Positions 15,815 to 24,591 of a stretch of 63,201 bases of DNA are shown piece by piece. Where the stretch lies: positions 1 to 63,201 of the forward strand of contig JADHWK010000009.1 of NCBI GenBank assembly GCA_016783505.1, written 5' to 3'. Numbering within the stretch: position 1 is the first letter of the stretch; every line of letters begins with the position of its first letter. The position numbers and the translations under genes were made by a program. Under the pieces are notes generated by a model. The model did no database searches and was not told the DNA's origin. It saw only the letters and a list, made by a program, of their open reading frames with translations. The stretch is from Candidatus Zhuqueibacterota bacterium (lineage in GTDB: Bacteria; BS750m-G25).

Positions 15815-16453
15815 TTATAAGAACAACCGGACAATAGAATAAAAAAAATTCATCAGCAGGTTCATGGGAATATAAATAATTCTCACCAACGGCGACATCA
15901 AAAAAAGAATGAGAATGATAAATCCATAAGGCCTCAGACGGTCGTAGAAGGCTTGACCTTGGGGGGGAAGATAATATCGCAGGATATGGGAGCCATCCAA
16001 AGGGGGGACAGGAATGAGATTAAAGACAGCTAAAACAACGTTGATCTGGATACCGTATTGACTGAACATCCATAGGACGGAATTCGATCCCAATGGGTGA
16101 CCAGAGAGAATCCCGAGAAAAATCATAAGGAAGGTGAAACCCAGGGCCAGGACCAGATTGGAGAGGGGACCGGCGGCAGAGACCACCATATTATCCCGCC
16201 CCGGGTTCCGGAAATTGTAGGGATTGACGGGAACAGGCTTTGCCCAGCCGATCAGTATTGAGGAGCCGCTTATTATCAAAAGGATGGGAACGAGGACACT
16301 GCCGATTAGGTCAATGTGGGGAACCGGGTTCAGGGTGATGCGGCCGGCGTATTTGGCGGTGGGATCCCCGGCGCGTAGAGCTGCCAAACCGTGGGCGCAT
16401 TCGTGAAAAACGATCGAAAATATGAGGATGGGAAAAAGGTAAATGTAATCCAT
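15815..16453 (-). CDS. Site-2 protease-like M50 metallopeptidase
   Basis: This 212-residue membrane peptidase has the zinc motif HECAH (HExxH) near residue 18 inside the first transmembrane helix. The third zinc ligand lies in NLIPVPPLDGS near 145. At least four hydrophobic segments are seen. It has no PDZ domain, so it matches the short Rv-type rather than RseP. Such enzymes cut substrates within the bilayer. The start follows AAGGAGATG at good spacing and an excellent sigma70 promoter lies upstream. The small membrane protein gene downstream probably shares the transcript. Confidence 0.92.
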   Translation of the reverse strand: MDYIYLFPILIFSIVFHECAHGLAALRAGDPTAKYAGRITLNPVPHIDLIGSVLVPILLIISGSSILIGWAKPVPVNPYNFRNPGRDNMVVSAAGPLSNLVLALGFTFLMIFLGILSGHPLGSNSVLWMFSQYGIQINVVLAVFNLIPVPPLDGSHILRYYLPPQGQAFYDRLRPYGFIILILFLMSPLVRIIYIPMNLLMNFFYSIVRLFL

Positions 16454-16481
16454 TATATAAGCATCTCCTTGTCTTATATTA

Positions 16482-16510
16482 AATGTAACAAATTTATCCT
16501 ATTCTGTCAA
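16482..16510 (-). promoter_or_regulatory. Sigma70 promoter of the M50 peptidase gene
   Basis: On the minus strand TTGACA (16505-16510) and TACATT (16482-16487) are 17 bases apart, about 30 bases before the start codon. Confidence 0.75.
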
Positions 16511-16554
16511 CTCATTTCGCAAACCCACACAAAATCCATTGGCGGGAAATATAT

Positions 16555-17460
16555 CTACCCCCGCGGATGAAAGGTCTTATGGACCTCCTTTAAGTATTCC
16601 CGGTCCACATGGGTATAGATCTGGGTAGTGGATATGTCGGCATGGCCCAGCATCTCCTGCACCGCTCTAAGATCGGCTCCCCCCTCCAAAAGGTGGGTGG
16701 CAAAGGAGTGACGGAGGGTATGGGGGCTGGCCTTCTTTTTTATCTCCGTTTTCTCAAAATAGTCATGAAGGATCTTCCAGAACCCCATCCGGGATAGGGG
16801 CCGACCCCAGAGGTTCAAAAACAGCACATCCCCGCTACGGGCTCTTTTCTTTTTCATCAGGCCGGGTCTGACCCGGGTTTGATAGTTACTAACGTGAAAT
16901 ATGGCTTCCTCCCCCACGGGGACCATCCGCTCCTTGGACCCTTTTCCCATAACCCGAATGAACCCCTCTTTCAGGAAAAGATCGGATTGCCGGATTGAGA
17001 TCAGCTCGGAGACCCGGAGACCGCAGGCATAGGCCAGTTCCAACAAGGCTCGACCCCTTAAGCCCCTGTCGGTGGAAAGATCGGGGCCGGCCATCAGCCT
17101 TTCGATCTCTGATTGGTCGAGTACAATAGGCAGTTTCCGCCCCAATTTGGGCAAATCCACATACTGGGTGGGATCATCGGCTACCATTCCCTCGTCAAGC
17201 AAAAACTTATGAAAGGCCCGCACCGCTGAAAAGTTACGAACGATACTGGTGGCCTTTAGCCCCAACCTGCTGAGAAATTGGATAAAGTCATTAACATGCT
17301 GGCGATTGACAGCGGCAACCCCGGCAACGTCTTTATCAGCCAGAAAAATTACATATCTTTTCAGGTCATTTTCGTAGGCAACAATCGTATTGGTGGAAAG
17401 CCCCCGCTCCAGTTTCAAAAAAGTAAGAAAATCCTGAAAATGCTTTTCCATTGAATTCAT
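16555..17460 (-). CDS. xerD: Tyrosine recombinase XerD
   Basis: This 301-residue site-specific recombinase resolves chromosome dimers at dif together with XerC and FtsK. A SAM-like core-binding domain spans residues 1-95. The catalytic domain has Arg in ACGLRVSELI near 153, Lys in GKGSKERMVP near 177, HTLRHSFATHLL (H-x-x-R) near 246, and the nucleophile Tyr in TTQIYTHV near 283. Length and motif spacing are those of housekeeping XerD/XerC rather than integron or phage integrases, which matters because attC-like sites occur in this window. It stands alone among metabolic genes. Confidence 0.92.
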   Translation of the reverse strand: MNSMEKHFQDFLTFLKLERGLSTNTIVAYENDLKRYVIFLADKDVAGVAAVNRQHVNDFIQFLSRLGLKATSIVRNFSAVRAFHKFLLDEGMVADDPTQYVDLPKLGRKLPIVLDQSEIERLMAGPDLSTDRGLRGRALLELAYACGLRVSELISIRQSDLFLKEGFIRVMGKGSKERMVPVGEEAIFHVSNYQTRVRPGLMKKKRARSGDVLFLNLWGRPLSRMGFWKILHDYFEKTEIKKKASPHTLRHSFATHLLEGGADLRAVQEMLGHADISTTQIYTHVDREYLKEVHKTFHPRG

Positions 17461-17526
17461 GTTTTAGGTGACATATAAAATAATGAACGTGTCAAAGATG
17501 AAATTTCAGTAAAGTACGTTATTTTG

Positions 17527-17660
17527 TTCAAATTCCCTCCCCCTTTATGGGGGAGGGCTAGGGTGGGGGTGACAACTTTAGCCAGAAATCTCAGAAAAAG
17601 AGCAGAGTGGCATTGTTCAAATCACCCACCCCTAACCCCTCCCATCAAGGAAGGGGAATT
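17527..17660. repeat. Inverted pair of C-rich/G-rich repeats
   Basis: The left arm (17533-17571, CCCTCCCCCTTTATGGGGG...) and right arm (17622-17660, ...CCTCCCATCAAGGAAGGGG) are imperfect inverted copies of one repeat, separated by about 50 bases. Each arm also has its own small hairpin. A GGTCAGGCGCCCGACTGA unit lies at about 17684-17700. No gene is seen in 17461-17732. Confidence 0.7.
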
Positions 17661-17732
17661 AATAAGATTTCCGAAATGATCGGTCAGGCGCCCGACTGAT
17701 AGAATAGAACGGGGTTCATTGAACTTTTACTC

Positions 17733-18350
17733 TCAAAGAAAAGTATTAAATAATTTCTCCTCGCCAATAACTGTTTCTGGGCCGTGACCTGGCAGTACCC
17801 GGGTCTGATCGGGTAGGATTAAAAGTTTCTCTTTGATGGAGACAATCAAGGTTTTATAGGAGCCGCCGGGAAAGTCCGTGCGCCCGATGGAGCGCCAGAA
17901 CAGGGTATCCCCTACCAACACCAGGTTGTCATGGTAAAGGCAGATACTCCCCTTTGAGTGGCCGGGGGTGTTGAAAACCTTAAATAATAGCGACCCCACG
18001 GTAAAGATGTCCCCTTCTTTCAGATGGCCATCGGCCCGGGGTGAACGGAGCGGGTGCCCGAAGAAAACAGAAAAATTTTTGATCGATGAGGTAAGCATCC
18101 CGGCGTCTTTAGGATGGATTAAAAGTCGGGCTCCGGTAGCCTCCTTCACCTTTCGGTTCCCCGTGATATGGTCCGAATGGCCATGTGTATTAACAATGTA
18201 TTTGATATTAATGCCCAATGCTTCGACTCGCGCCAAAATGCGCTCCTCATCCCCCCCGGGATCCACCACTGCTCCTTCCTTGGTCTCCTCACAGCCGATG
18301 ATATAACAGTTCGTCACCAAAGGACCCACTTCCAATCGTTCCAGGATCAT
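17733..18350 (-). CDS. MBL-fold hydrolase, glyoxalase II-like
   Basis: This 205-residue metallo-beta-lactamase-fold enzyme has the motifs THGHSDHITG (HxHxDH) near 54, a His in FNTPGHSKGS near 131, an Asp in VLVGDTLF near 148 and a final His in LPGHGP near 189. These supply two zinc sites. The compact form without the C-terminal helical domain of true glyoxalase II suits a general thioester or small-molecule hydrolase. I choose the ATG at 18350, which follows GGCGGGAG. Sixteen extra residues are possible from 18398. Confidence 0.88.
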   Translation of the reverse strand: MILERLEVGPLVTNCYIIGCEETKEGAVVDPGGDEERILARVEALGINIKYIVNTHGHSDHITGNRKVKEATGARLLIHPKDAGMLTSSIKNFSVFFGHPLRSPRADGHLKEGDIFTVGSLLFKVFNTPGHSKGSICLYHDNLVLVGDTLFWRSIGRTDFPGGSYKTLIVSIKEKLLILPDQTRVLPGHGPETVIGEEKLFNTFL

Positions 18351-18384
18351 TCTCCCGCCCCAGATATTAACCCAGATTCGGAAA

Positions 18385-18469
18385 ACACCAAATGACAATG
18401 AAATGATTGCTGATTGCTAATTGCTGCTGTAGCCAATGTTTTAACAATTAGCAATTAACAATCAACAAT
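18385..18469. repeat. AATTAGCAATC dispersed element, copy 1
   Basis: This 85-bp element has imperfect internal inverted arms (ATTGCTAATTGCT and its complement) around TTTTAAC. A second copy lies inverted at 25406-25498, also just upstream of a start codon region or downstream of a stop. A fragment lies near 48057-48090. Confidence 0.75.
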
Positions 18470-18509
18470 CTAATGGTTTTTTCCACGATGAACCTTCGGT
18501 CAGTGTTCT

Positions 18510-19205
18510 CTACAGACCGTTGGCAATTACTTGATTTAGGTTTAAGTTCCCCGGACAGGCCTTAACGCAGATTCCGCAGATATAAAGGTTGAAGTTAAGC
18601 TCTTTGGCCACGTGTTTGCAGAAGCTGAAACACCTGTCGAAATCGTAATCCGCCGGGCTCTCCCCCAAAGCCCCCACTGGACAGGCGGGAATGCAGTTCC
18701 GGCAATCCCCGCACCCAAAGGGAACCTCTACCCCGCTTTCTGCCAAGGGAAGATCGGTTAAAACGGTAACATAACGAACCTGAGATCCGTAATCAGGATT
18801 GACCACTAAATTATTACGGCCGATCCAGCCCAAGCCCGACCTGACCACCGCTTCCTTGTGGGAAAGATGACCCCTCTGGGCCTTCCAGTCCACGATCTGA
18901 GAGGCCGGGATTGGTAAGGCCTTTCCCCCTATTTTTTGAATCTGGTTGCTGATTGAAAAGGCAATTCGATCCAAAAGGATATTGGCCTGGCGATAATGCC
19001 ATTTGTAGAGCAGAGTTGGCTCAGATTCGATCCCATCAAGAACCGCCCGGGAAAGCCTGACCCCGATAGACAAGACCCAATCTAAACCTTTCAGTTCAGA
19101 AGGTATAAGATAAAGAATTTTCTTCAAGGTTTCCGTCCTACAACAGCCGAAAAGAGAAGCCCCCCAAGCCAAAGCTGCCTTCTTCAGGATTTCAAAATTA
19201 TCCAT
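18510..19205 (-). CDS. Epoxyqueuosine reductase-like iron-sulfur protein (QueG-like)
   Basis: This 231-residue protein resembles the N-terminal and ferredoxin parts of epoxyqueuosine reductase QueG. It has VRSGLGWIGRNN near 123, then two [4Fe-4S] motifs: CGDCRNCIPACP near 165 and CGICVKACP near 212. It lacks the C-terminal HEAT-like region of full QueG (about 350 residues). A queuosine role fits the presence of tgt in this window, but shorter QueG-like proteins may be other corrinoid-dependent reductases. A cobalamin uptake locus is also present, consistent with B12 need. It has its own perfect sigma70 promoter. Confidence 0.75.
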   Translation of the reverse strand: MDNFEILKKAALAWGASLFGCCRTETLKKILYLIPSELKGLDWVLSIGVRLSRAVLDGIESEPTLLYKWHYRQANILLDRIAFSISNQIQKIGGKALPIPASQIVDWKAQRGHLSHKEAVVRSGLGWIGRNNLVVNPDYGSQVRYVTVLTDLPLAESGVEVPFGCGDCRNCIPACPVGALGESPADYDFDRCFSFCKHVAKELNFNLYICGICVKACPGNLNLNQVIANGL

Positions 19206-19228
19206 AATACTATTCTAAATCCTGCTAT

Positions 19229-19257
19229 ATTATACGGCAAAATCCCCAATTTGTCAA
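19229..19257 (-). promoter_or_regulatory. Consensus sigma70 promoter of the QueG-like gene
   Basis: On the minus strand TTGACA (19252-19257), a 17-base spacer and TATAAT (19229-19234) form a perfect consensus promoter 24 bases before the start codon. Confidence 0.85.
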
Positions 19258-19275
19258 GTAAAATTTTATATGGTA

Positions 19276-19545
19276 CTGAATGTCCCCAATTTTGTCAGGT
19301 CATTTCCAAGATCATTTCCCCCTCTGGGAGCGTAGCCTCCTACCCTAGTCGCAAAGCGATCTTGGGACCGGGCACGACGGACCGGGCAGGCAAGACCCTT
19401 CGGGCCGATAATAACCAACCAATAGTTGCTTCAAGGTTGCACCTGGAAGCATTAAAAAACTTCTCAGTTAGACTCACCACTGATAAGTCTCCATTTATAT
19501 TGCTGTTATATCCCTCATCTAATCCCAGTTTTGGGGGACATTCAG
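19276..19545. mobile_element. MITE-like element with terminal inverted repeats
   Basis: A 270-bp segment has 12-bp terminal inverted repeats, CTGAATGTCCCC at 19276-19287 and its complement at 19534-19545. The bases directly outside match each other as a direct repeat (19261-19275 and 19546-19560, 13 of 15 identical, both starting AAATTTT). This looks like a small non-autonomous insertion with a target duplication. No transposase is encoded, and the 127-residue open frame across it has no recognisable content. Confidence 0.6.
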
Positions 19546-19572
19546 AAATTTTCTATCGTATCCCATTTAGGG

Positions 19573-19601
19573 TTGTATTTAAGGGAAAAATTTCTTATAT
19601 T
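19573..19601 (+). promoter_or_regulatory. Probable sigma70 promoter of the M49-like peptidase gene
   Basis: TTGTAT (19573-19578), a 17-base spacer and TATATT (19596-19601) lie 45 bases before the start codon, which has an AAAGGAGG ribosome site. Confidence 0.6.
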
Positions 19602-19646
19602 ATTTTCAAAACAATCCATTATCATTTCTTATAAAAGGAGGTACAA

Positions 19647-21320
19647 ATGAAGAAATTTTGGATCGTTTTTTGCCTAGGGCTGATCTTGGTGGGATTGTTT
19701 ATCGGCTGTGCCAGGAAGGAAAAACTCGCCAAAGCCGACCCCGCTCACATCCAGAACCAACTGAATAAACTGGCCCCCGTGAACATTGGAGCCGACCTTT
19801 CGGGAATGAGCGGTTCTGCGAGAAAGACCATTGATAAGCTGGTGGAAGCCGCCCAAGTAATGGATGAACTCTTCCTCAGGCAGGTTTACAGCGAGAACCT
19901 GAACATCAGAGAAACATTAAGAGCCTCCAAAGACCCCAGCAATTCGCTCTACCTGGAGTACTTCACCATTATGTTCGGACCCTTTGACCGGTTGGACGAG
20001 GATAAACCCTTCATTGGTACCACACCCGAGCCGGCTGGAGCCAATTATTACCCCGAGGATATGACAAAGGAGGAATTTGAAAGCTGGGTCGCCGACCACC
20101 CCGGGGATAAAGAGGCCTTTGAAGGTAACTTCACCCTCATCCGCCGGAAGGACGATTCCTTGCTGGTGGCCATCCCCTATTCAGAGGCCTATAAGGAATT
20201 GTTGGAACCAGCGTCAAAATTGCTAGAGGAGGCAGCTCTGATCACCGAAAATGTATCGCTGATGCGCTACCTCACCTCACGGGCCACCGCCTTCCGCACC
20301 AATGACTACTTTCAGTCGGACATTGACTGGATGGACCTGGAGGGACTCATTGAGGTGGTCATCGGGCCCTACGAGGTCTATGAGGATAACCTCTTTGGGT
20401 ATAAGGCCGCCTTCGAGGCCTTCGTCTGTGTGGTGGACCAGGCTGAGAGTGAAAAATTAAGCGAACTGGCCCAATACTTGAACGATATGGAGGCCAATCT
20501 CCCTATTCCGGCTAAACATAAAAACCTGGACCGGGGAACGGAATCCCCCATCAAGGTGGTCAATGAAGTTTTCACCGCTGGGGATACCAAGGCCGGGGTC
20601 CAGACCACCGCCTTCGTCCTCCCTAACGACGAGCGGGTGCGGGAGATCAAGGGATCCAAAAAGGTCATGCTAAAGAACGTGATGAATGCTAAGTTTGAAA
20701 AATGCTGGGTTCCCATTGTCAATACGGTTATGGACTCCTCTCAGCTTCCCTACGTAAGCTTCGACGCTTACTTCACCCACACGCTGATGCACGAGATCTC
20801 CCACAGCCTGGGGCCAGGCAACATCACCCTGAAGGACGGGAGCCAAACCACCGTGAACAAGGCCTTAAAAGAGCTCTATTCTACCATTGAGGAGGCCAAA
20901 GCAGACATCCTGGGGGTGTATAACACCCAATTCATGATTGATAAGGGGGTCTTTCCCCAGGAACTGGAAAAGCAAATTTATTGTTCCTATCTAGGGGGAA
21001 CGTTCCGTTCGGTGCGCTTCGGCATTCAGGAGGCCCACGGCCGGGGGATGATGCTCCAGTACAATTACCTGACCGAAAAAGGCGCCTATTCCTACGATGA
21101 TTCGACGAAACGCTTCCGGGTTAACTTGGATAAGGTGAAGGATGCGGTGAAGGAGCTGGCCCACGATCTTCTAATGATCGAGGCGGAGGGAAATTATGAT
21201 GGGGCCAGCGAGATGATTGAAAAGTACGGCGTGATGACCGCGGTCATGCAGGGGGCTCTCGACCGCCTGTCCCACGTTCCCGTGGACATTCGACCAATTT
21301 ACACGATTGAACAAAAGTAA
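19647..21320 (+). CDS. M49-like (dipeptidyl peptidase III-type) zinc lipoprotein
   Basis: This 557-residue protein starts with a lipoprotein signal (LFIGC, Cys21), so it is membrane anchored and outside the cytoplasm. A zinc site is seen as HEISH at residues 382-386, followed after about 30 residues by EEAKAD, where a Glu would be the third ligand. This HExxH plus EExxAD pair resembles the peptidase M49 clan, whose bacterial members are often mislabelled as hydrolases of other kinds. True DPP III has HExxxH, so the exact subgroup is uncertain. The likely role is trimming of peptides, together with the other exported peptidases here. A terminator follows. Confidence 0.78.
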   Translation: MKKFWIVFCLGLILVGLFIGCARKEKLAKADPAHIQNQLNKLAPVNIGADLSGMSGSARKTIDKLVEAAQVMDELFLRQVYSENLNIRETLRASKDPSNSLYLEYFTIMFGPFDRLDEDKPFIGTTPEPAGANYYPEDMTKEEFESWVADHPGDKEAFEGNFTLIRRKDDSLLVAIPYSEAYKELLEPASKLLEEAALITENVSLMRYLTSRATAFRTNDYFQSDIDWMDLEGLIEVVIGPYEVYEDNLFGYKAAFEAFVCVVDQAESEKLSELAQYLNDMEANLPIPAKHKNLDRGTESPIKVVNEVFTAGDTKAGVQTTAFVLPNDERVREIKGSKKVMLKNVMNAKFEKCWVPIVNTVMDSSQLPYVSFDAYFTHTLMHEISHSLGPGNITLKDGSQTTVNKALKELYSTIEEAKADILGVYNTQFMIDKGVFPQELEKQIYCSYLGGTFRSVRFGIQEAHGRGMMLQYNYLTEKGAYSYDDSTKRFRVNLDKVKDAVKELAHDLLMIEAEGNYDGASEMIEKYGVMTAVMQGALDRLSHVPVDIRPIYTIEQK

Positions 21321-21353
21321 AAACAGATTATTTCAAAGCCGCAATTTACAAAG

Positions 21354-21383
21354 AAGGCCGGGATTTTTTCCCGGCCTTTTTAT
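21354..21383 (+). terminator. Intrinsic terminator after the M49-like gene
   Basis: AAGGCCGGG pairs with CCCGGCCTT around ATTTTTT, followed by a T-rich tail. Confidence 0.88.
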
Positions 21384-21426
21384 TAAACTAAGATTAAGGG
21401 AAAATGATTTGCTTTACTTCTGTCTT

Positions 21427-22635
21427 TTAATAACTGTTGGGTGAATGCCTAATTATCCTCTCCCGTATTGGCCAATTAGGGTACAATCTTAACATTTGCA
21501 AACCACTCTTCCCGTCGCGTTTCTCGATTTGATTATTTTTAAAATTCGGTACTAACTGTGGGGATGGCCAATTATCTGGAGATAGTGGATAATTTGCCCA
21601 CGGATTATGCCAAAGAATAGGAGTAACTTTGGCAATTCTCCATGGAAATAAATTAACAGCTATAAGTGCTGCGCTAACTCGCCGATTTTTTGGGCCATTT
21701 GGGCCGTACCAAGCGCCATTTGGCTTTCGCCCAAGTTGCTGATCTATCAAATTATTTTCACGAAAAATGATCTTGACTTGCTCCTTCCCAAATAATGCTT
21801 TATTAATATCGATATCATCAGTTCCAAAATCATTAATAACATTTATAGCAACTACATAGGGCAAATTAAGATTACCATATTTAGTGGCTTTATTTTTAAT
21901 TGATTCACGAAGTCCAATATAAGGAGCATCCAGATATGGTCCTTGCGTTAGCATTCCAATCGGAAGTACACCTGGTTTGCCCCTAGCAGAGGCTAATTTA
22001 GGAATAGGGTGAAAAGTAATTTGCCAACTATCATGCTTCCAGGTCCATGAAGGTATTGCTTTAAAACCATCAACTTTGAATCGCTTAGCTATTTCATCCG
22101 GATCTAACTTAGCTAATTTGGCCTCAAGAAAGCGTCGTATTTTATTGCCTGGGGGAGGAGTAGCTGGTGTACCACGAACTCTAATTCCAATAAAAAAATT
22201 CGGTGAATCCATTTTATTGATAACATCATAAACTCTGTTCTCCCTGGCTGTTGCTGATTTCTTTGTTTCAGATGAAGATGACAAAGTTGCCTCTAAATAA
22301 AACTGTGGTTTTCCACCCTTTAGAACACTAAAATCTGGATGAGTTTTTTGATCCTCTATATTAGGATGTACCTTTACACAAAAGCCAGATTGAGAGAGCA
22401 ATTCATAAAGATAAAGTTCAAAGAATGCACTGAGATGTTGCCGGTCATCTTTAGATCGAAGACGCGATCGTAATTCTGATTGAGCCTCGAAAGGAAAAAG
22501 TTCAAACCATTGTTCTAAAAGGTTACGAATCTTTTCGTATTCCAGCCGAGCAGATTGATTCAAATAATCAAAACGCGGCTCTGTGTAATTCGTTGGCCTG
22601 ATTTCATTTCGGGCTATATCATCAAACAGTTTCAT
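21427..22635 (-). CDS. Hypothetical protein with PD-(D/E)XK-like core
   Basis: This 402-residue protein belongs to a widespread but uncharacterised family whose members start with a conserved RPTNYTEPRFDYLN segment (residues 13-26). A stretch near residue 105 (HPDFSVLKGGKPQFYLEAT) has the order Pro-Asp, then Glu, expected of a PD-(D/E)XK nuclease fold, but the final Lys is not in place (EAT), so nuclease activity is uncertain. A later DDIDINKALFG segment is also typical of the family. The gene is AT-rich relative to its neighbours and stands alone, which fits horizontal transfer. A defence role is conceivable but unproven. Confidence 0.65.
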   Translation of the reverse strand: MKLFDDIARNEIRPTNYTEPRFDYLNQSARLEYEKIRNLLEQWFELFPFEAQSELRSRLRSKDDRQHLSAFFELYLYELLSQSGFCVKVHPNIEDQKTHPDFSVLKGGKPQFYLEATLSSSSETKKSATARENRVYDVINKMDSPNFFIGIRVRGTPATPPPGNKIRRFLEAKLAKLDPDEIAKRFKVDGFKAIPSWTWKHDSWQITFHPIPKLASARGKPGVLPIGMLTQGPYLDAPYIGLRESIKNKATKYGNLNLPYVVAINVINDFGTDDIDINKALFGKEQVKIIFRENNLIDQQLGRKPNGAWYGPNGPKNRRVSAALIAVNLFPWRIAKVTPILWHNPWANYPLSPDNWPSPQLVPNFKNNQIEKRDGKSGLQMLRLYPNWPIRERIIRHSPNSY

Positions 22636-23027
22636 TGTCTCGACTCTAAAATCGTCGTCATGAGCACCATATTTATAGGCTTGTGTACAAACAATTAGAT
22701 TTACGAACCCAGGTTCGCTTTTGGATTTGTACTAATTAGGGAAAAATTGGGAATTTTCTCAATTATCAAAAGTCAATAATCACCTTCTTAAAGCAATTTT
22801 TTAATTCTTCAAAAGTAACATTAATATAAATTCTTTTGGGCAAATTGTCAAGGGAAAAATGCGGAATTTATAAAGCCTTGAAAAAAATTCCCAGTGGCTC
22901 TTACAGTGCTAACTAAGCTATTATCTTTTTCGATAAAGGGGTGTTTTAGAGTGCATCCCGATAATTCGGGATGGTAGATAAACGTTAGTTGAGACGATCT
23001 AAATCAGTCGGTCGCCTGACCGATGAG
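22636..23027. other. AT-rich intergenic region with repeats
   Basis: No gene is seen. It contains an ATCCCGATAATTCGGGAT palindrome at 22955-22972 and a GGTCGCCTGACCGAT unit at about 23009-23023, both members of families found elsewhere in the window. Confidence 0.5.
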
Positions 23028-23678
23028 TCAGTAGTCAGACTGGTCTGTTGTTGTTGCTGCCTTTATCTTAACGGCGAGGTCCTTACCTAAGATGTTTTGA
23101 ATTTTAATCAATAGCTCAGGATTTAGCTGCTTTAAACTCCTGAGCTTCTCCTGATTCCACGATATGTACTGTACCCGGCCGTTAGCTATAATATCAGCCG
23201 AGGCAGACTCACCAGTTACAAAGCTCATCTCAGCAATGAAGCTTCCTCTTGAAAGCTGTGCTATATTCTTTCCGTCTTTGACCACATTAACCGATCCAGA
23301 CAATATAAGCGAAAGTTCATGAAGATAGTCACCTTTACGGATTAACAAATTCTCGGATATTTCTTTTATACTTCCCATATTCCAGAAGAAAAGAAACTCT
23401 CTACGACTCATCGCCGAAAATATTTTTTCGTAAAGATCAGTCAGTCCTGAAGGTAGCTCGATCGGCCTTCGCTCTCTTATTAAACGAACCACCTGAATGG
23501 TGTTTATGAAGAAAAAGATTATGTTCCAAAAAGCTACCATGCGATTATTTACCAATAAGGCATAGACAACGAGACTTAAATGCCCGATTAACAAAATACT
23601 TCGAAGCCAAAGTATATCGCGAACAGCGAAAGCTATCAACATTAAGAAATATCCAAGGTTTAAGAGTATCTTATCCAT
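23028..23678 (-). CDS. Membrane protein with cyclic-nucleotide-binding domain (Popeye-like)
   Basis: This 216-residue protein has three hydrophobic helices in the first 70 residues and a cyclic-nucleotide-binding beta-roll from about 90 to 195. ENLLIRKGDYLHELSLILSG opens the roll, and a phosphate-cassette-like region FIAEMSFVTGESASADI lies near 150. The arrangement resembles Popeye-domain proteins and many bacterial membrane cNMP-binding proteins of unknown output. ATG 23678 is preferred because GGAGTGG sits at the right distance. A GTG five codons earlier is possible. It is monocistronic. Confidence 0.78.
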   Translation of the reverse strand: MDKILLNLGYFLMLIAFAVRDILWLRSILLIGHLSLVVYALLVNNRMVAFWNIIFFFINTIQVVRLIRERRPIELPSGLTDLYEKIFSAMSRREFLFFWNMGSIKEISENLLIRKGDYLHELSLILSGSVNVVKDGKNIAQLSRGSFIAEMSFVTGESASADIIANGRVQYISWNQEKLRSLKQLNPELLIKIQNILGKDLAVKIKAATTTDQSDY

Positions 23679-23904
23679 ATGATACCACTCCACTCCCTTA
23701 TAAAAACTGCTCCTTTTTAACCATCAAGTAGTTCACATAACAGAAATGCCCATTGGGTTATTATTGGTTTTAAGCGTTCAATACTTCGGCAGTCTAATCC
23801 CCTTTTAATTACTTGATAAGTTCAGTTTATTCTCACAAGCCAATTTCGCATGACTTCCCTTATAGTTTTCTTCTTCGATTTCAATGTCAAGTTTCATGTT
23901 AAAG

Positions 23905-24591
23905 CTAAGGGTTTATGTCGTAAAAAACCTTTTCCGCCTTTTGCCGGAGAAGGGATATAGCCCCGGGAATATCCTTGGTACCGAAGACGGCTGTACCGGC
24001 CACCAGGACCTCGGCCCCGGCCCGGGCGACACGCCCAATGGTATTAGCGTCAATTCCACCGTCCACTTCGATCAAAAAATCCAGGTTTTGTTCACTCTTT
24101 AGCTGGGCTGCCCGTTCGATCTTGGGCAGCACATCGGCGATAAAGCCCTGCCCCCCGAAACCCGGATGAACGGTCATCAGCAGCACCAGGTCAAAATGGG
24201 AAAGATGGGGAATTACCCCTTCCAAACTCGTTTCCGGATTGATGGCCACCCCGGCCCTCTTTCCCAATTTCTTGATCTGAGCCGCTATGGAAGGAAGGGA
24301 AGGACATACTTCGGCGTGGATGGTGATCAGGTCAGCCCCGGCCCGGGCGAAGGCCTCCAGAAATTCCCGGGGGCTTTCGATCATCAGATGGGCCGTCAGA
24401 GGAAGGGCGGTTAGTTTGCGCACCGCCTCCACCACTAAGGAACCGAAGCTAATATTGGGAACAAAATGACCATCCATCACGTCCAGATGAAGCCCATCAG
24501 CCCCCCCCACTACGCATCGGGCGACCTGGTCGGACAGGTTGCGAAAATCGGCAGAGAGCAGAGAGGGATAGATTTTAATTCTTTTTTTCAT
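23905..24591 (-). CDS. rpe: Ribulose-phosphate 3-epimerase
   Basis: This 228-residue TIM-barrel enzyme interconverts ribulose 5-phosphate and xylulose 5-phosphate in the pentose phosphate pathway. Family signatures are present: IYPSLLSADFRNL at the N-terminus, LHLDVMDGHFVPNISFG (metal His and Asp) near 35-50, LMTVHPGFGGQGF near 138, and the second catalytic Asp in IEVDGGID near 172. Length is normal. The start codon directly follows the stop of the PASTA-domain gene, so they are translated together. The cluster rsmB-PASTA-rpe appears to be one operon. Confidence 0.96.
   Translation of the reverse strand: MKKRIKIYPSLLSADFRNLSDQVARCVVGGADGLHLDVMDGHFVPNISFGSLVVEAVRKLTALPLTAHLMIESPREFLEAFARAGADLITIHAEVCPSLPSIAAQIKKLGKRAGVAINPETSLEGVIPHLSHFDLVLLMTVHPGFGGQGFIADVLPKIERAAQLKSEQNLDFLIEVDGGIDANTIGRVARAGAEVLVAGTAVFGTKDIPGAISLLRQKAEKVFYDINP

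Noticed and set aside
16555-17460. Integron integrase that would act on the attC-like sites
   Set aside because: Length and motif spacing are those of housekeeping XerD and no integrase-specific insert before the H-x-x-R motif is seen.
17527-17660. Rho-independent terminator of xerD
   Set aside because: The long arms are inverted copies of a dispersed repeat separated by about 50 bases, and no T-run follows in the right place.
19251-19634. 127-residue plus-strand open frame
   Set aside because: It coincides with the MITE-like element and the promoter region of the M49-like gene.
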